Positions 1 to 8,400 of a stretch of DNA of 64,000 bases are shown one piece after another. The notes beneath the pieces were generated by a model. The model made no database searches. It was given only the letters and a program-made list of their open reading frames with translations, and was not told the origin of the DNA. The position numbers and the translations under genes are program-made. Numbering within the stretch: the stretch's first letter is position 1; the number at the start of each line of letters is the position of its first letter. This stretch comes from Pedobacter ginsenosidimutans (GTDB lineage: Bacteria; Bacteroidota; Bacteroidia; Sphingobacteriales; Sphingobacteriaceae), in contig NZ_LMZQ01000014.1 of NCBI RefSeq assembly GCF_001442625.1, positions 1 through 64,000 on the forward strand, given 5' to 3'.

Positions 1-1730
1 CGGCCGGAAGTTTCAGCACCATTAGAGGCGCTTTAGATTTTACAGGTCCTTTAAATACCGATAAAACGCTGCTTTACCGGCTTAATGTAGGTTATGAAGA
101 CAGTAAAAGCTTCAGAGACCTGCAATACAGAAAGGGTTACCTGATTGCCCCTTCTTTTTCATACATCCCGAACGATCGAACCAGCTTAAATGTAGAAGTG
201 GTAATGAACAACAGCAACTCAAGGTTAGACCGTGGGCAGGCTATTTTTGGCGCAATTGCTGGTAAAACAGATTTAAAAAGCACACCGATCAGTTTCAATA
301 TGGGTGCCAGTAACGACCGCTTTAACAGCCAGGATTTAATGTTGATGACCAATTTTTCGCATAGCCTTACACAGGATATTGTATTTAACGTGGCCTATAT
401 GAAGCAAAACTGGAACGAAGATCTTTTAGAACATAGAACTACCAATGCTTTTGGCGTTGACGAAAACAATCAACCTATCCCTACATTAGCGGCTATGCGT
501 GCCGTTCAGCGTCAGCAAAAATGGCGGACCGACAATTTAAGCACCTATTTCAGCATAAACGCCAATACTTTTAACTTAAGCCACAAACTGGTAATCGGGT
601 ACGATAGAATAAACACCCAGAAACTGCGGGGCGGTGGCGAAAACTCGGCTCAGGGTTACCGTTTAAAAGATGGAAGCATCGCAGCAAGGTACGATCCAAC
701 AAAAAAGGACCTCTATTTATTTAAGGCAATAAATGGTATAAATGCACCCGTGCCCAATGTAGAGCACTTTAACCTCGCCAACCCAACCTATACCATTAAA
801 AATTTAAGCGATTACGTTTTTACCAAAACAGAAATTCCGGCTGCATATAATCTGGTTAACGCAGTATACCTGCAGGATCAGATAAAATACCATCAGCTTA
901 CCTTAACATTGGGTTTACGACAAGAGTGGTATGAGGATTACAGCAATTACAAATTGGCTACCGAAAAGAAAATTTATCAGCATAAGCTTTTGCCAAGGGC
1001 CGGAATTACCTATGCCATAAACGCAAACATTAACCTTTACGCAACCTATCTACAGGGGTACCAACCACAAGGCAATACCTCAACCCTGGTTATTGTTCCA
1101 CCACCTGCAGGCACCAATTTTAAGCCTTTAGAAAGTGATTTAAAAGAGATTGGTGCAAAATCTGAATGGTTGAATAAAAGTTTAATGGTTAACATTTCGG
1201 TATTCGAAATCAACCAGAAAAACCTATTGATGAATGCAAACGATCCGTTGGATGTAAACCGCCTGATAGAACGCGGTGCCCAACGCAGCCGTGGTGTCGA
1301 ATTCGAAGCTTCTGGCTTTATCAGGTCTAACTGGCAGTTTAATGCTGGTTATAGTTATGTAGATGCCATTATTAAGGATGATTTTAATCCTGATTTAATT
1401 GGTCAACGGGTGCAGAACACACCAAAACACAGTGCCAGCTTATGGACACGCTACAACTTTGAAAGCCGTAAGCTAAAGGGAATAGGTTTTGGAGCAGGTT
1501 TACAGTATAGCGGCACGAAACTTCCCTTGTACATCAGAGATTTTGTACTGCCGGCTTATACCCTTTTAGATGCCGCGCTTTATTATTCGCCTGCTGGTTC
1601 TAAGGTACAACTGGCTGTAAATATGAATAACATTTTAAATAAAACCTATTGGGTTGGCGCACAAAACTATCTACGCCTTTTCCCTGGTACTCCAAGAAAT
1701 GTAATGTTTAACGTAACCTATAGAATATAA
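1..1730 (+). CDS. TonB-dependent receptor, siderophore type (5' end outside window)
   Basis: This is the C-terminal part of an outer-membrane beta-barrel receptor that would import a ligand such as a ferric siderophore using TonB energy. The reading frame is open from base 3 and has no start in the window; about 575 residues are visible. The sequence shows alternating amphipathic beta strands, for example around LYATYLQGYQPQ, LKEIGAKSEWL and FEINQKN, which resemble the FhuE/FpvA-like siderophore receptors. It ends with a short last strand (NVTYRI). The plug domain and signal peptide must lie upstream. The stop overlaps the next start (TAATG), so it is co-translated with the two permease genes. 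The assignment to the receptor class is firm; the ligand is an inference. Confidence 0.85.
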   Translation, partial: AGSFSTIRGALDFTGPLNTDKTLLYRLNVGYEDSKSFRDLQYRKGYLIAPSFSYIPNDRTSLNVEVVMNNSNSRLDRGQAIFGAIAGKTDLKSTPISFNMGASNDRFNSQDLMLMTNFSHSLTQDIVFNVAYMKQNWNEDLLEHRTTNAFGVDENNQPIPTLAAMRAVQRQQKWRTDNLSTYFSINANTFNLSHKLVIGYDRINTQKLRGGGENSAQGYRLKDGSIAARYDPTKKDLYLFKAINGINAPVPNVEHFNLANPTYTIKNLSDYVFTKTEIPAAYNLVNAVYLQDQIKYHQLTLTLGLRQEWYEDYSNYKLATEKKIYQHKLLPRAGITYAINANINLYATYLQGYQPQGNTSTLVIVPPPAGTNFKPLESDLKEIGAKSEWLNKSLMVNISVFEINQKNLLMNANDPLDVNRLIERGAQRSRGVEFEASGFIRSNWQFNAGYSYVDAIIKDDFNPDLIGQRVQNTPKHSASLWTRYNFESRKLKGIGFGAGLQYSGTKLPLYIRDFVLPAYTLLDAALYYSPAGSKVQLAVNMNNILNKTYWVGAQNYLRLFPGTPRNVMFNVTYRI

Positions 1731-3175
1731 TGCCAAATAGAATAAGCACTATAGCTAAACAAACTTTTAAAACCGCCCTTAACAACAGGGCCACCTTAGC
1801 CTTAACCCTTTTATTAGGTTTATCGCTTGGTTTGGCTACCTATGTAGGCTGGCAAAATTTTAAAACACAAAACAATCAGCGCCTGCACTATAAAGAATTG
1901 GTTAGGGCACAATGGCTGGCAAAACCAGATAAACATCCACACCGGATGGCGCACTATGGTTACCTCGCCTTTCGCGAGAAACACGAACTCAGTTTCTTCG
2001 ATTTTGGGATAGAGAGTTTTGCAGGTGTGTCGATCTTTTTAGAAGCGCATAAACAAAACACAGTAAATTTTAGTGAAGCAGGTTTTTCTAACGGCATGTT
2101 GCGCTTCGGCGAAATCAGTGTGGCCATGGTGCTGCAACTCCTGGTACCATTACTCATTTTCTTCTTAGGTTACAACAGCATTTCGGCTGAGCGCGAATCG
2201 GGAACATTAAAGATACTGCTATGCCAAAATGTAAGCTGGAAACAGCTTCTCTGGGGCAAAACATTGGGTATAATTGGTGTTTGTTTGTCGATATTTATCC
2301 CGCTTATGCTGCTTACCATTTTGCTATGGGCCTCGCTAAGTCATTGGCAGATTAGTGGTGATGCCAGTTTGCGCTTAATGATATTGATTTTTAGCTATGC
2401 AATTTATTTCTTCATTGTATCGGCCATAACGGTTTTGGTTTCGGCATTTGCGCGCAGTTCTAAATCAGCCCTAACTACTTTATTGGCCTGCTGGATATTT
2501 TTTATGGTCATTATGCCCAGGATTACCCAGGCAATCGGCGTAAAAATCTATCCCTCGCCATCTAAAATAGCGTTTGCAGATGCCATTGCTGCCGACATCC
2601 ATAAACAGGGTGATAGCCATAATCCAGATGACCCACATTATGCTGCAATTAAAGACTCACTACTCAAAACTTACGGTGTTACCGATGTAAAAAAACTGCC
2701 TTTTAACTATGGTGGCTATATTATGGCAGAGGGCGAAAAAATAACCTCAAAAATTTACAGCAACCACCAAAGGGAACTGAATAAAATTTTTGAAAAGCAG
2801 AACAGCATTACAGCGGTAGCAGGTTTCATGAACCCTTATCTATCCCTAAAACATATTTCGATGGCCATAACAGCCTCTGATTTTGACACCTTTGTTGATT
2901 TTCAGAACCAGGCAGAAGCCTACCGCTATCAGCTGGCTCAAAAGATGAATAAACTTCAGATAGATAAGATCAGCAACATTGCCCCAGGAGAAAAAGAAAA
3001 ACCTTTGGCCATTAGTAAGGCCAACTGGGCCGAACAACCTGATTTCAATTACCGCTTTGGCAAATTAAGTTCAGTAATAACAAATGAGTTATTGGCACTA
3101 AGTGCTTTAACCTGTTGGTTATTGGCAACGGTTATGCTGCTACAGTACACGACCAGGTGGATTAAAACGATATAG
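1730..3175 (+). CDS. ABC-2 type permease, DUF3526-like (first of two)
   Basis: This is a 481-aa inner-membrane protein that begins with a membrane segment (LTLLLGLSLGLATYVGW), has a large extracytoplasmic loop, and then has a cluster of five or so hydrophobic helices (about residues 135-265) and a last helix near the C terminus. The segment NSISAERESGTLKILLCQNVSWKQLLWGK is typical of ABC-2 permeases next to the first core helix. DUF3526-type permeases usually occur in pairs beside an ATPase gene. Here the partner permease follows after 9 bp, but no ATPase is visible, so it is probably upstream of the window. The start overlaps the stop of the TonB receptor by one base. The substrate is unknown. 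Confidence 0.8.
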   Translation: MPNRISTIAKQTFKTALNNRATLALTLLLGLSLGLATYVGWQNFKTQNNQRLHYKELVRAQWLAKPDKHPHRMAHYGYLAFREKHELSFFDFGIESFAGVSIFLEAHKQNTVNFSEAGFSNGMLRFGEISVAMVLQLLVPLLIFFLGYNSISAERESGTLKILLCQNVSWKQLLWGKTLGIIGVCLSIFIPLMLLTILLWASLSHWQISGDASLRLMILIFSYAIYFFIVSAITVLVSAFARSSKSALTTLLACWIFFMVIMPRITQAIGVKIYPSPSKIAFADAIAADIHKQGDSHNPDDPHYAAIKDSLLKTYGVTDVKKLPFNYGGYIMAEGEKITSKIYSNHQRELNKIFEKQNSITAVAGFMNPYLSLKHISMAITASDFDTFVDFQNQAEAYRYQLAQKMNKLQIDKISNIAPGEKEKPLAISKANWAEQPDFNYRFGKLSSVITNELLALSALTCWLLATVMLLQYTTRWIKTI

Positions 3176-3184
3176 TTATTAAGC

Positions 3185-4549
3185 ATGAAAAAAAGTATAT
3201 ATAACCTCGAATTTAAACTGTTTTTTAGAAACGGCTCCTCATGGATAGGCATCATTGTGTTGCTGATTACAGGCTTTGCCGGTTTGTATTTCGGCAAAAC
3301 ATTTATTGACAATCAACAGGCTGTAATTGAAAAAGCAGCAATGCTACAAAAGAAAAATACCCTCAGCAATATCGATCATTTTGGTAAAGATATTGGCCTA
3401 CTGTTTTACCACAATAAGTTTTCATTGGCTAATGCGCCCAATGCCTGGGCTGCCTTTGCTAATGGGCAGCGGGATATTAACCCTTATTTAATCTCGGTAA
3501 CCATGCTGGGTTTAGAAGGTCAGATTTACGATACAGATATTAATAATCCGGTAAGCCTGCTTTTTGGTAACATGGATCTGAGTTTTGTATTTATCTTTTT
3601 ATTTCCCCTGGTGATTATTGCCTTTAGCTATAACTTACTTTCGGAGCAAAAAGAAAGTGGAGTCTGGTCGCTTTTAAGCGCGCAAACTAACCAGTCTTTT
3701 CAGGTAATCTGGCAAAAATTTTTAGTTAGGGTGGCCGTAATTTTTTCTGTTGCTTTGTTCCTATTATTTGTAGCTATTCTTTATCTGCATTTGCCTGTAG
3801 ATTTCATTTTCTTTTCAATAACTGCACTTATTATGTTTTATCTGGCCTTCTGGTTTGCAGTTTCATTTTTTATCATTTCTTTAGCAAAATCATCTAACTT
3901 TAATGCATCGGCATTGGTTGCCGTTTGGGTACTTATCTGCATTGTAATTCCAGCATCACTTAACCTTTTTCTTACCCGAAAATATCCCATGCCAGAGGCA
4001 CTGCAGAATGTAATTAACCAACGCGAGGGCTATCACGAAAAATGGGATATGGCCAAAGAAGTTACAATGAAACCATTTTTTGAACATTATCCGCAGCTGA
4101 AGCAATATCCTTTCCCACAAGAGAAAACTTTTAGCTGGTTCTGGTATTATGCAATGCAACAGATGGGCGATGATCAGGCAATGGTAAGCAGGCACGCAAT
4201 TGAGAATAAACTGGCCGCCAGACAGCGATTTACAAATACGCTTGCATTTTTCTTCCCTACCATACAAACCCAGTTGGGGATAAACAATATGGCTGGATCG
4301 GACCTTAATAACCACCTCGATTTCCAACAGGCGGTTAGAAAATATCACGAGCAGATCCGCTTGCATTTTTATCCAACAATTTTTCTTAATAAGGCAGTAG
4401 ACAGTACAGATATTAAGGACTATAAACTGGAAAAATATAGTCCGCAGCAAAAGCCATCGGTATGGGTAAATCTCCTTTCCATATCGCTATTTACAGCTAT
4501 CCTAATTGGATCAACAGCTTTTAACTTTAAAAGGCAGGAACAATTTTAA
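3185..4549 (+). CDS. ABC-2 type permease, DUF3526-like (second of two)
   Basis: This is a 454-aa membrane protein with the same layout as its upstream neighbour: an N-terminal helix (IGIIVLLITGFAGLYFG), a long extracytoplasmic loop, the core motif YNLLSEQKESGVWSLL, a block of hydrophobic helices (about residues 135-265), a second loop and a C-terminal helix. The repeated layout suggests the two permeases arose by duplication and form a heterodimer. It is the last gene of its operon, because a strong terminator follows 25 bp downstream. The operon pairing with a TonB receptor suggests transport linked to metal or siderophore handling, but this is inference. Confidence 0.8.
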   Translation: MKKSIYNLEFKLFFRNGSSWIGIIVLLITGFAGLYFGKTFIDNQQAVIEKAAMLQKKNTLSNIDHFGKDIGLLFYHNKFSLANAPNAWAAFANGQRDINPYLISVTMLGLEGQIYDTDINNPVSLLFGNMDLSFVFIFLFPLVIIAFSYNLLSEQKESGVWSLLSAQTNQSFQVIWQKFLVRVAVIFSVALFLLFVAILYLHLPVDFIFFSITALIMFYLAFWFAVSFFIISLAKSSNFNASALVAVWVLICIVIPASLNLFLTRKYPMPEALQNVINQREGYHEKWDMAKEVTMKPFFEHYPQLKQYPFPQEKTFSWFWYYAMQQMGDDQAMVSRHAIENKLAARQRFTNTLAFFFPTIQTQLGINNMAGSDLNNHLDFQQAVRKYHEQIRLHFYPTIFLNKAVDSTDIKDYKLEKYSPQQKPSVWVNLLSISLFTAILIGSTAFNFKRQEQF

Positions 4550-4572
4550 GTTTACTACGGTTGAAACAATAT

Positions 4573-4608
4573 AAAAATGGTCTGTGTTTACATAGACCAT
4601 TTTTTTTA
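4573..4608 (+). terminator. Rho-independent terminator after the permease operon
   Basis: A 10-bp stem (ATGGTCTGTG at 4577-4586 and CATAGACCAT at 4591-4600, one G-T wobble) with loop TTTA is extended by flanking A/T pairs and followed by seven T residues. It ends the receptor-permease operon and insulates it from the polysaccharide locus. Confidence 0.85.
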
Positions 4609-4780
4609 TCATAAAAACGTTAAAAAGTTACAAATATTGAATAGGTGATGGCTTGTCAAATAAAAACTAGCTGAAATCAAAAACAGTATGGGTTAATCTC
4701 AGGTTGCAGCAAATAACTATTGAACCATTTACTAAAACCTATAACCCAAAAAAGAAAATCTTTACATCTGGCTGTGCCTA

Positions 4781-4826
4781 CAGGATGGAACAGGATGGAC
4801 TAACGAAATAAAAGTTCTAATCTCGT
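4781..4826 (+). promoter_or_regulatory. Direct-repeat operator and promoter box for susC
   Basis: CAGGAT occurs at 4781-4786 and again at 4791-4796, a 10-bp period or one helical turn. TAATCTCG (close to the Bacteroidetes -7 consensus TAnnTTTG) starts at 4818, exactly 27 bases after the start of the second repeat. The same layout is present at 11241, and on the minus strand at 31938-31982 and 40687-40731. The placement fits an activator bound next to the polymerase, such as an AraC-family protein or the DNA-binding domain of a hybrid two-component sensor (inference). The box lies about 300 bp before the susC start, so the transcript would have a long leader. Confidence 0.65.
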
Positions 4827-5128
4827 ATAACCAAATATAATCAATTATTTTAATCGATACTTATATGAGCAAGAAAAACCACACATCAAACAATGCAATC
4901 GTTTGCACTTAATCACTCCTATACTGCCATTTAAAGCCTTAAGAACGAAGCAAAGACTATTGTAGTCAAAAAAACATTAAAAACTAACTCATTTTCATTC
5001 CACAACTGCTAATTCATCCAATAAATAACGGATTAATTGCTTAATCATATGCCCTCAAAACAGATAGCACATTCCATCTGATATGCTATTTGGCTAAATA
5101 ACCAAATATTTACATAACCAATAAAACT
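4827..5128 (+). other. Probable long 5' leader of susC
   Basis: No gene is seen in this AT-rich stretch of about 300 bp between the inferred promoter and the susC start. It holds two short hairpins: TGCAA/TTGCA with loop TCGT (4894-4907), and ATAGCA/TGCTAT (5064-5089). The sequence TAACCAAATA occurs at 4828 and again at 5099. It may be an untranslated leader with a regulatory role, or a second promoter may lie within it. Confidence 0.4.
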
Positions 5129-8100
5129 ATGGATCTTAATTTTTATCCAGAAAATCTAAAGCGACGAAAAGGCTCTTCGTACAAAAAAATCCTGATTACG
5201 GGTATGTCGGCGTTGTGCCTACTCTGTGTGGCGAATACTGCAGATGCGACCAACCGTAAAGCAATACCAAGAACTGTGGGTACAAACATTTCAACGAGCA
5301 AACGAGATGTTAACCTTAAAGGAAAAATTGTTGATGAAAAAGGTGAAACTTTAGTTGGCGTTAGCATTAAAGTGAAGGGCACTACCATTGTTGCTTCTAC
5401 CGATGCCAACGGTGCTTTCTCCATTACTATCCCATCAACCGTGAGCAACCCGGTTTTGGTGGTTTCGTACATTGGATATACCACACAAGAGGTATCTGTT
5501 GATGGAAAAACAACGATCAGCATCCAATTAAAAAGTTCCACAAATGATTTAGATGAGGTTGTAGTTGTTGGTTATAATACCGTAAAGAAAAGTGACTTAA
5601 CGGGAGCGGTTGTAAGCGTGGGTGCAGAACAGATCAGATCGAGACCCGTACAAAATGCATTACAAGCCATACAAGGCAAAGCAGCCGGGGTTGATGTTAC
5701 TTCGAACGAGCGCCCAGGTCAGATTGGCTCCATTTTAATCAGAGGTGTAAGATCTATAAATGCTAGTAATTCACCTCTTTACGTCGTAGACGGTATTCCG
5801 TTTGCCGCAGGTGGTATCGAAGCTATCAATCCTAACGATATTGAAACCATCGACATTTTAAAAGATGCATCGGCAACTGCAATCTATGGATCAAAAGGAG
5901 CAAACGGCGTTGTTCTGGTTACCACTAAAAAAGGTAAAGCCGGCAGATTAACTTTAGATTATGTGGGTACGGCAACCATCGAAACCATCCAGGATAGAAC
6001 ACAGATGATGAATGCTGCCGAATACATAGAATTCCGTCGCGATGCTTACCGTCGTGTAGGTTATTTAAATCCTGCAGCGCAGGCAAGCAGCACCTATCCC
6101 ACTATACCAACACAAGCAGATGATAACCGTATATTCCCTAACGATAGTTATGTAACGGCGAACATTGCCCAAGGCTGGCAAAATGGAGTTTACAATGGCG
6201 GCTTAGTGCCCACAACAAATTGGACTGATTTGGTTACACGGACTGGCATTACTCAAGACCATGTATTAAGCGCCAGTGGTGGTACAGACAAATTAAAAGC
6301 CTACGCCTCATTTGGCTACTTAAACCAGATTGGTACAGAACTTGGCCAGGATTATAACCGTTATACTTCTAAGGTAAGTGTAGAATTGAATCCGGTAAAG
6401 TGGTTTAAATTCGGGGCTAACATTACCGCATCTTATGGCTTGCAGAACTATGGATTTTCAACAGGTAATGCAACAGGGCCGAGCAGTTTATATGGCGCAG
6501 CACTTGGCATGCTGCCTGTTGCTGTACCTTTTGATGTAAATGGTAACAGGATTAATTTACCAGGTGCCGATATCAATATTCAAAATCCAGTGGGTGAGGA
6601 TCAATACAATATTAACTTACGTAAAGTGTTAAGAACAATCGGCTCTTTCTATGCTGAAGTAAGCCTTTTAAAAGGATTAAAGTACCGTATTAACTTCGGG
6701 CCTGATTTTTACAACAACTACAACGGAAGATATCAGGACGCAAAATCAATCAATCGCGGTGCGGGCGAATCAGGTTCTACCAATTATGCTCAGCTTAACC
6801 AAAACAACAGATTTGCCTATACGCTAGATCACTTGGTTTACTACGATAAAACAATAAAAAAGCACAACTTTGGCGTTACTTTATTGCAGAGTTCATCGCT
6901 CTTTAAAGAAGAGAGTTCATCAATGACGGGAACTAAAATCCCTTTAAGTAACCCACTTTGGTATGGCTTAGGCGGGGCCAATATTCCGAGCCTTGATGCT
7001 TTTAGTACCGATTTGAGCAGAAACACGCTTGTATCTTACATGGCCAGGGTTAATTACAGCTTTAATAGCAAATACCTGTTAACTGCATCTGCCCGTTGGG
7101 ATGGTGCATCGCAATTAGCTGAAGGCAACAAATGGGACTTTTTCCCTTCTACTGCAATTGCGTGGCGTATAGATCAGGAAGATTTCATGAAAAATATTAA
7201 ATGGGTTGATCAATTGAAACTTCGATTAGGTGTGGGTAGTGTAGGTAATTCGGCCATTTCTTATGGAACAACTTTAGGTAAATTACAGCCCTTAACTTAT
7301 ACTTATGGTGGTTCGGTACAAACCGGATATGTAGCTTCTGATGCATCACTGGCCAATCCGCCTACCTTACCAAACAAGGCGCTTGGGTGGGAGCATACCT
7401 TACAATATAACCTTGGTCTTGATTTTAGTTTAGTTAAAGGAAGAGTTGGCGGTTCCGTAGACTTATATAAATCTAAAACCACCGACCTGTTATTGCAAAA
7501 AGATATCTCTTCGATAAATGGTTATACTTCATCTTTCGATAACATTGGAGAAACCCATAATAAAGGTATCGACATTACCCTGAACACTGTGAACTTAAAA
7601 AACAAAGATTTTAGCTGGTCTACAACATTAAGTTTCTCGGCGAGCAAAGATAAAGTGGTTAAATTGGCCAACGGCGATGTAATTGGCAGTTTATTGTTCA
7701 TCGGTCAAAGGGTTAGAGTGGCCTACGATTTTGTAAAAGATGGCATCTGGCAAAATACGCCTGAAGACTTAGCTGAAATGGCAAAATTTAATGCTAACCT
7801 ACCGGCAGCAAGCGCTTTTAAACCAGGCAGCATTCGGGTTAGGGACTTAAATAACGATTATAAAATTGATGCCAATAACGATAGAATGATAAGAGGAAGT
7901 TACACGCCAAGCTGGACCAGCGGGATTACCAATACTTTTAATTACAAAAACTTCGACCTTTCTATTTTTATTATTGCACGATATAATTTCTTGATTGCCA
8001 CAGGTGCAGAATCGCTTCAGGGCCGTTTTGCCCAACGCTTGGTTGACTATTGGACACCAACCAACCCAACAAACGATTATCCTGCACCAAATTATGGAAG

Positions 8101-8371
8101 TGCAGCCGGCGACCCTTACAGAAGTTCTATGAACTACCAGGACGGATCTTTCGTAAAAATCAGAAATATTTCATTGGGTTATTATTTCCCAGAAAAAATT
8201 GCTAAAAAATTAGCGTTATCTAAATTAAGGGTATATGCACAGGCCATTAATCCGGGTTTAATTTACTCTAATGTTGGCTGGGTTGATCCCGATTCGGGCA
8301 TCTCATCCAACAATACCGTTACCTCAACTTTTAACAGAGGTGTAGTATTTGGTGTTAATGTTAGCCTGTAA
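5129..8371 (+). CDS. susC: SusC/RagA-like TonB-dependent outer-membrane transporter
   Basis: This 1080-aa protein is the outer-membrane channel that imports oligosaccharides together with the SusD lipoprotein encoded next. It starts with a basic stretch and a signal-type helix (about residues 20-40). A carboxypeptidase D regulatory-like beta sandwich follows (about 62-138; KGKIVDEKGETLVGVSIKV and a later DANGAFSI). Next is a TonB-box-like segment (LDEVVVVGY) and the SusC plug signature (RPVQNALQAIQGKAAGVDV and GSILIRGVRSINASNSPLYV). The rest forms the barrel, with the typical late segments FVKIRNISLGYYFPE and LRVYAQAINP. Length is normal for the family. Transcription probably starts about 300 bp upstream at the CAGGAT-type promoter. 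Substrate, inferred from the neighbours: rhamnogalacturonan oligosaccharides. Confidence 0.95.
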   Translation: MDLNFYPENLKRRKGSSYKKILITGMSALCLLCVANTADATNRKAIPRTVGTNISTSKRDVNLKGKIVDEKGETLVGVSIKVKGTTIVASTDANGAFSITIPSTVSNPVLVVSYIGYTTQEVSVDGKTTISIQLKSSTNDLDEVVVVGYNTVKKSDLTGAVVSVGAEQIRSRPVQNALQAIQGKAAGVDVTSNERPGQIGSILIRGVRSINASNSPLYVVDGIPFAAGGIEAINPNDIETIDILKDASATAIYGSKGANGVVLVTTKKGKAGRLTLDYVGTATIETIQDRTQMMNAAEYIEFRRDAYRRVGYLNPAAQASSTYPTIPTQADDNRIFPNDSYVTANIAQGWQNGVYNGGLVPTTNWTDLVTRTGITQDHVLSASGGTDKLKAYASFGYLNQIGTELGQDYNRYTSKVSVELNPVKWFKFGANITASYGLQNYGFSTGNATGPSSLYGAALGMLPVAVPFDVNGNRINLPGADINIQNPVGEDQYNINLRKVLRTIGSFYAEVSLLKGLKYRINFGPDFYNNYNGRYQDAKSINRGAGESGSTNYAQLNQNNRFAYTLDHLVYYDKTIKKHNFGVTLLQSSSLFKEESSSMTGTKIPLSNPLWYGLGGANIPSLDAFSTDLSRNTLVSYMARVNYSFNSKYLLTASARWDGASQLAEGNKWDFFPSTAIAWRIDQEDFMKNIKWVDQLKLRLGVGSVGNSAISYGTTLGKLQPLTYTYGGSVQTGYVASDASLANPPTLPNKALGWEHTLQYNLGLDFSLVKGRVGGSVDLYKSKTTDLLLQKDISSINGYTSSFDNIGETHNKGIDITLNTVNLKNKDFSWSTTLSFSASKDKVVKLANGDVIGSLLFIGQRVRVAYDFVKDGIWQNTPEDLAEMAKFNANLPAASAFKPGSIRVRDLNNDYKIDANNDRMIRGSYTPSWTSGITNTFNYKNFDLSIFIIARYNFLIATGAESLQGRFAQRLVDYWTPTNPTNDYPAPNYGSAAGDPYRSSMNYQDGSFVKIRNISLGYYFPEKIAKKLALSKLRVYAQAINPGLIYSNVGWVDPDSGISSNNTVTSTFNRGVVFGVNVSL

Positions 8372-8400
8372 TCCTTAATCGCTATTTAAAGAAATTGATC

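Noticed and set aside
3956..4450. A 164-codon minus-strand frame inside the second permease gene
   Set aside because: It lies wholly within a well-supported membrane protein gene on the other strand and has no recognisable domain.
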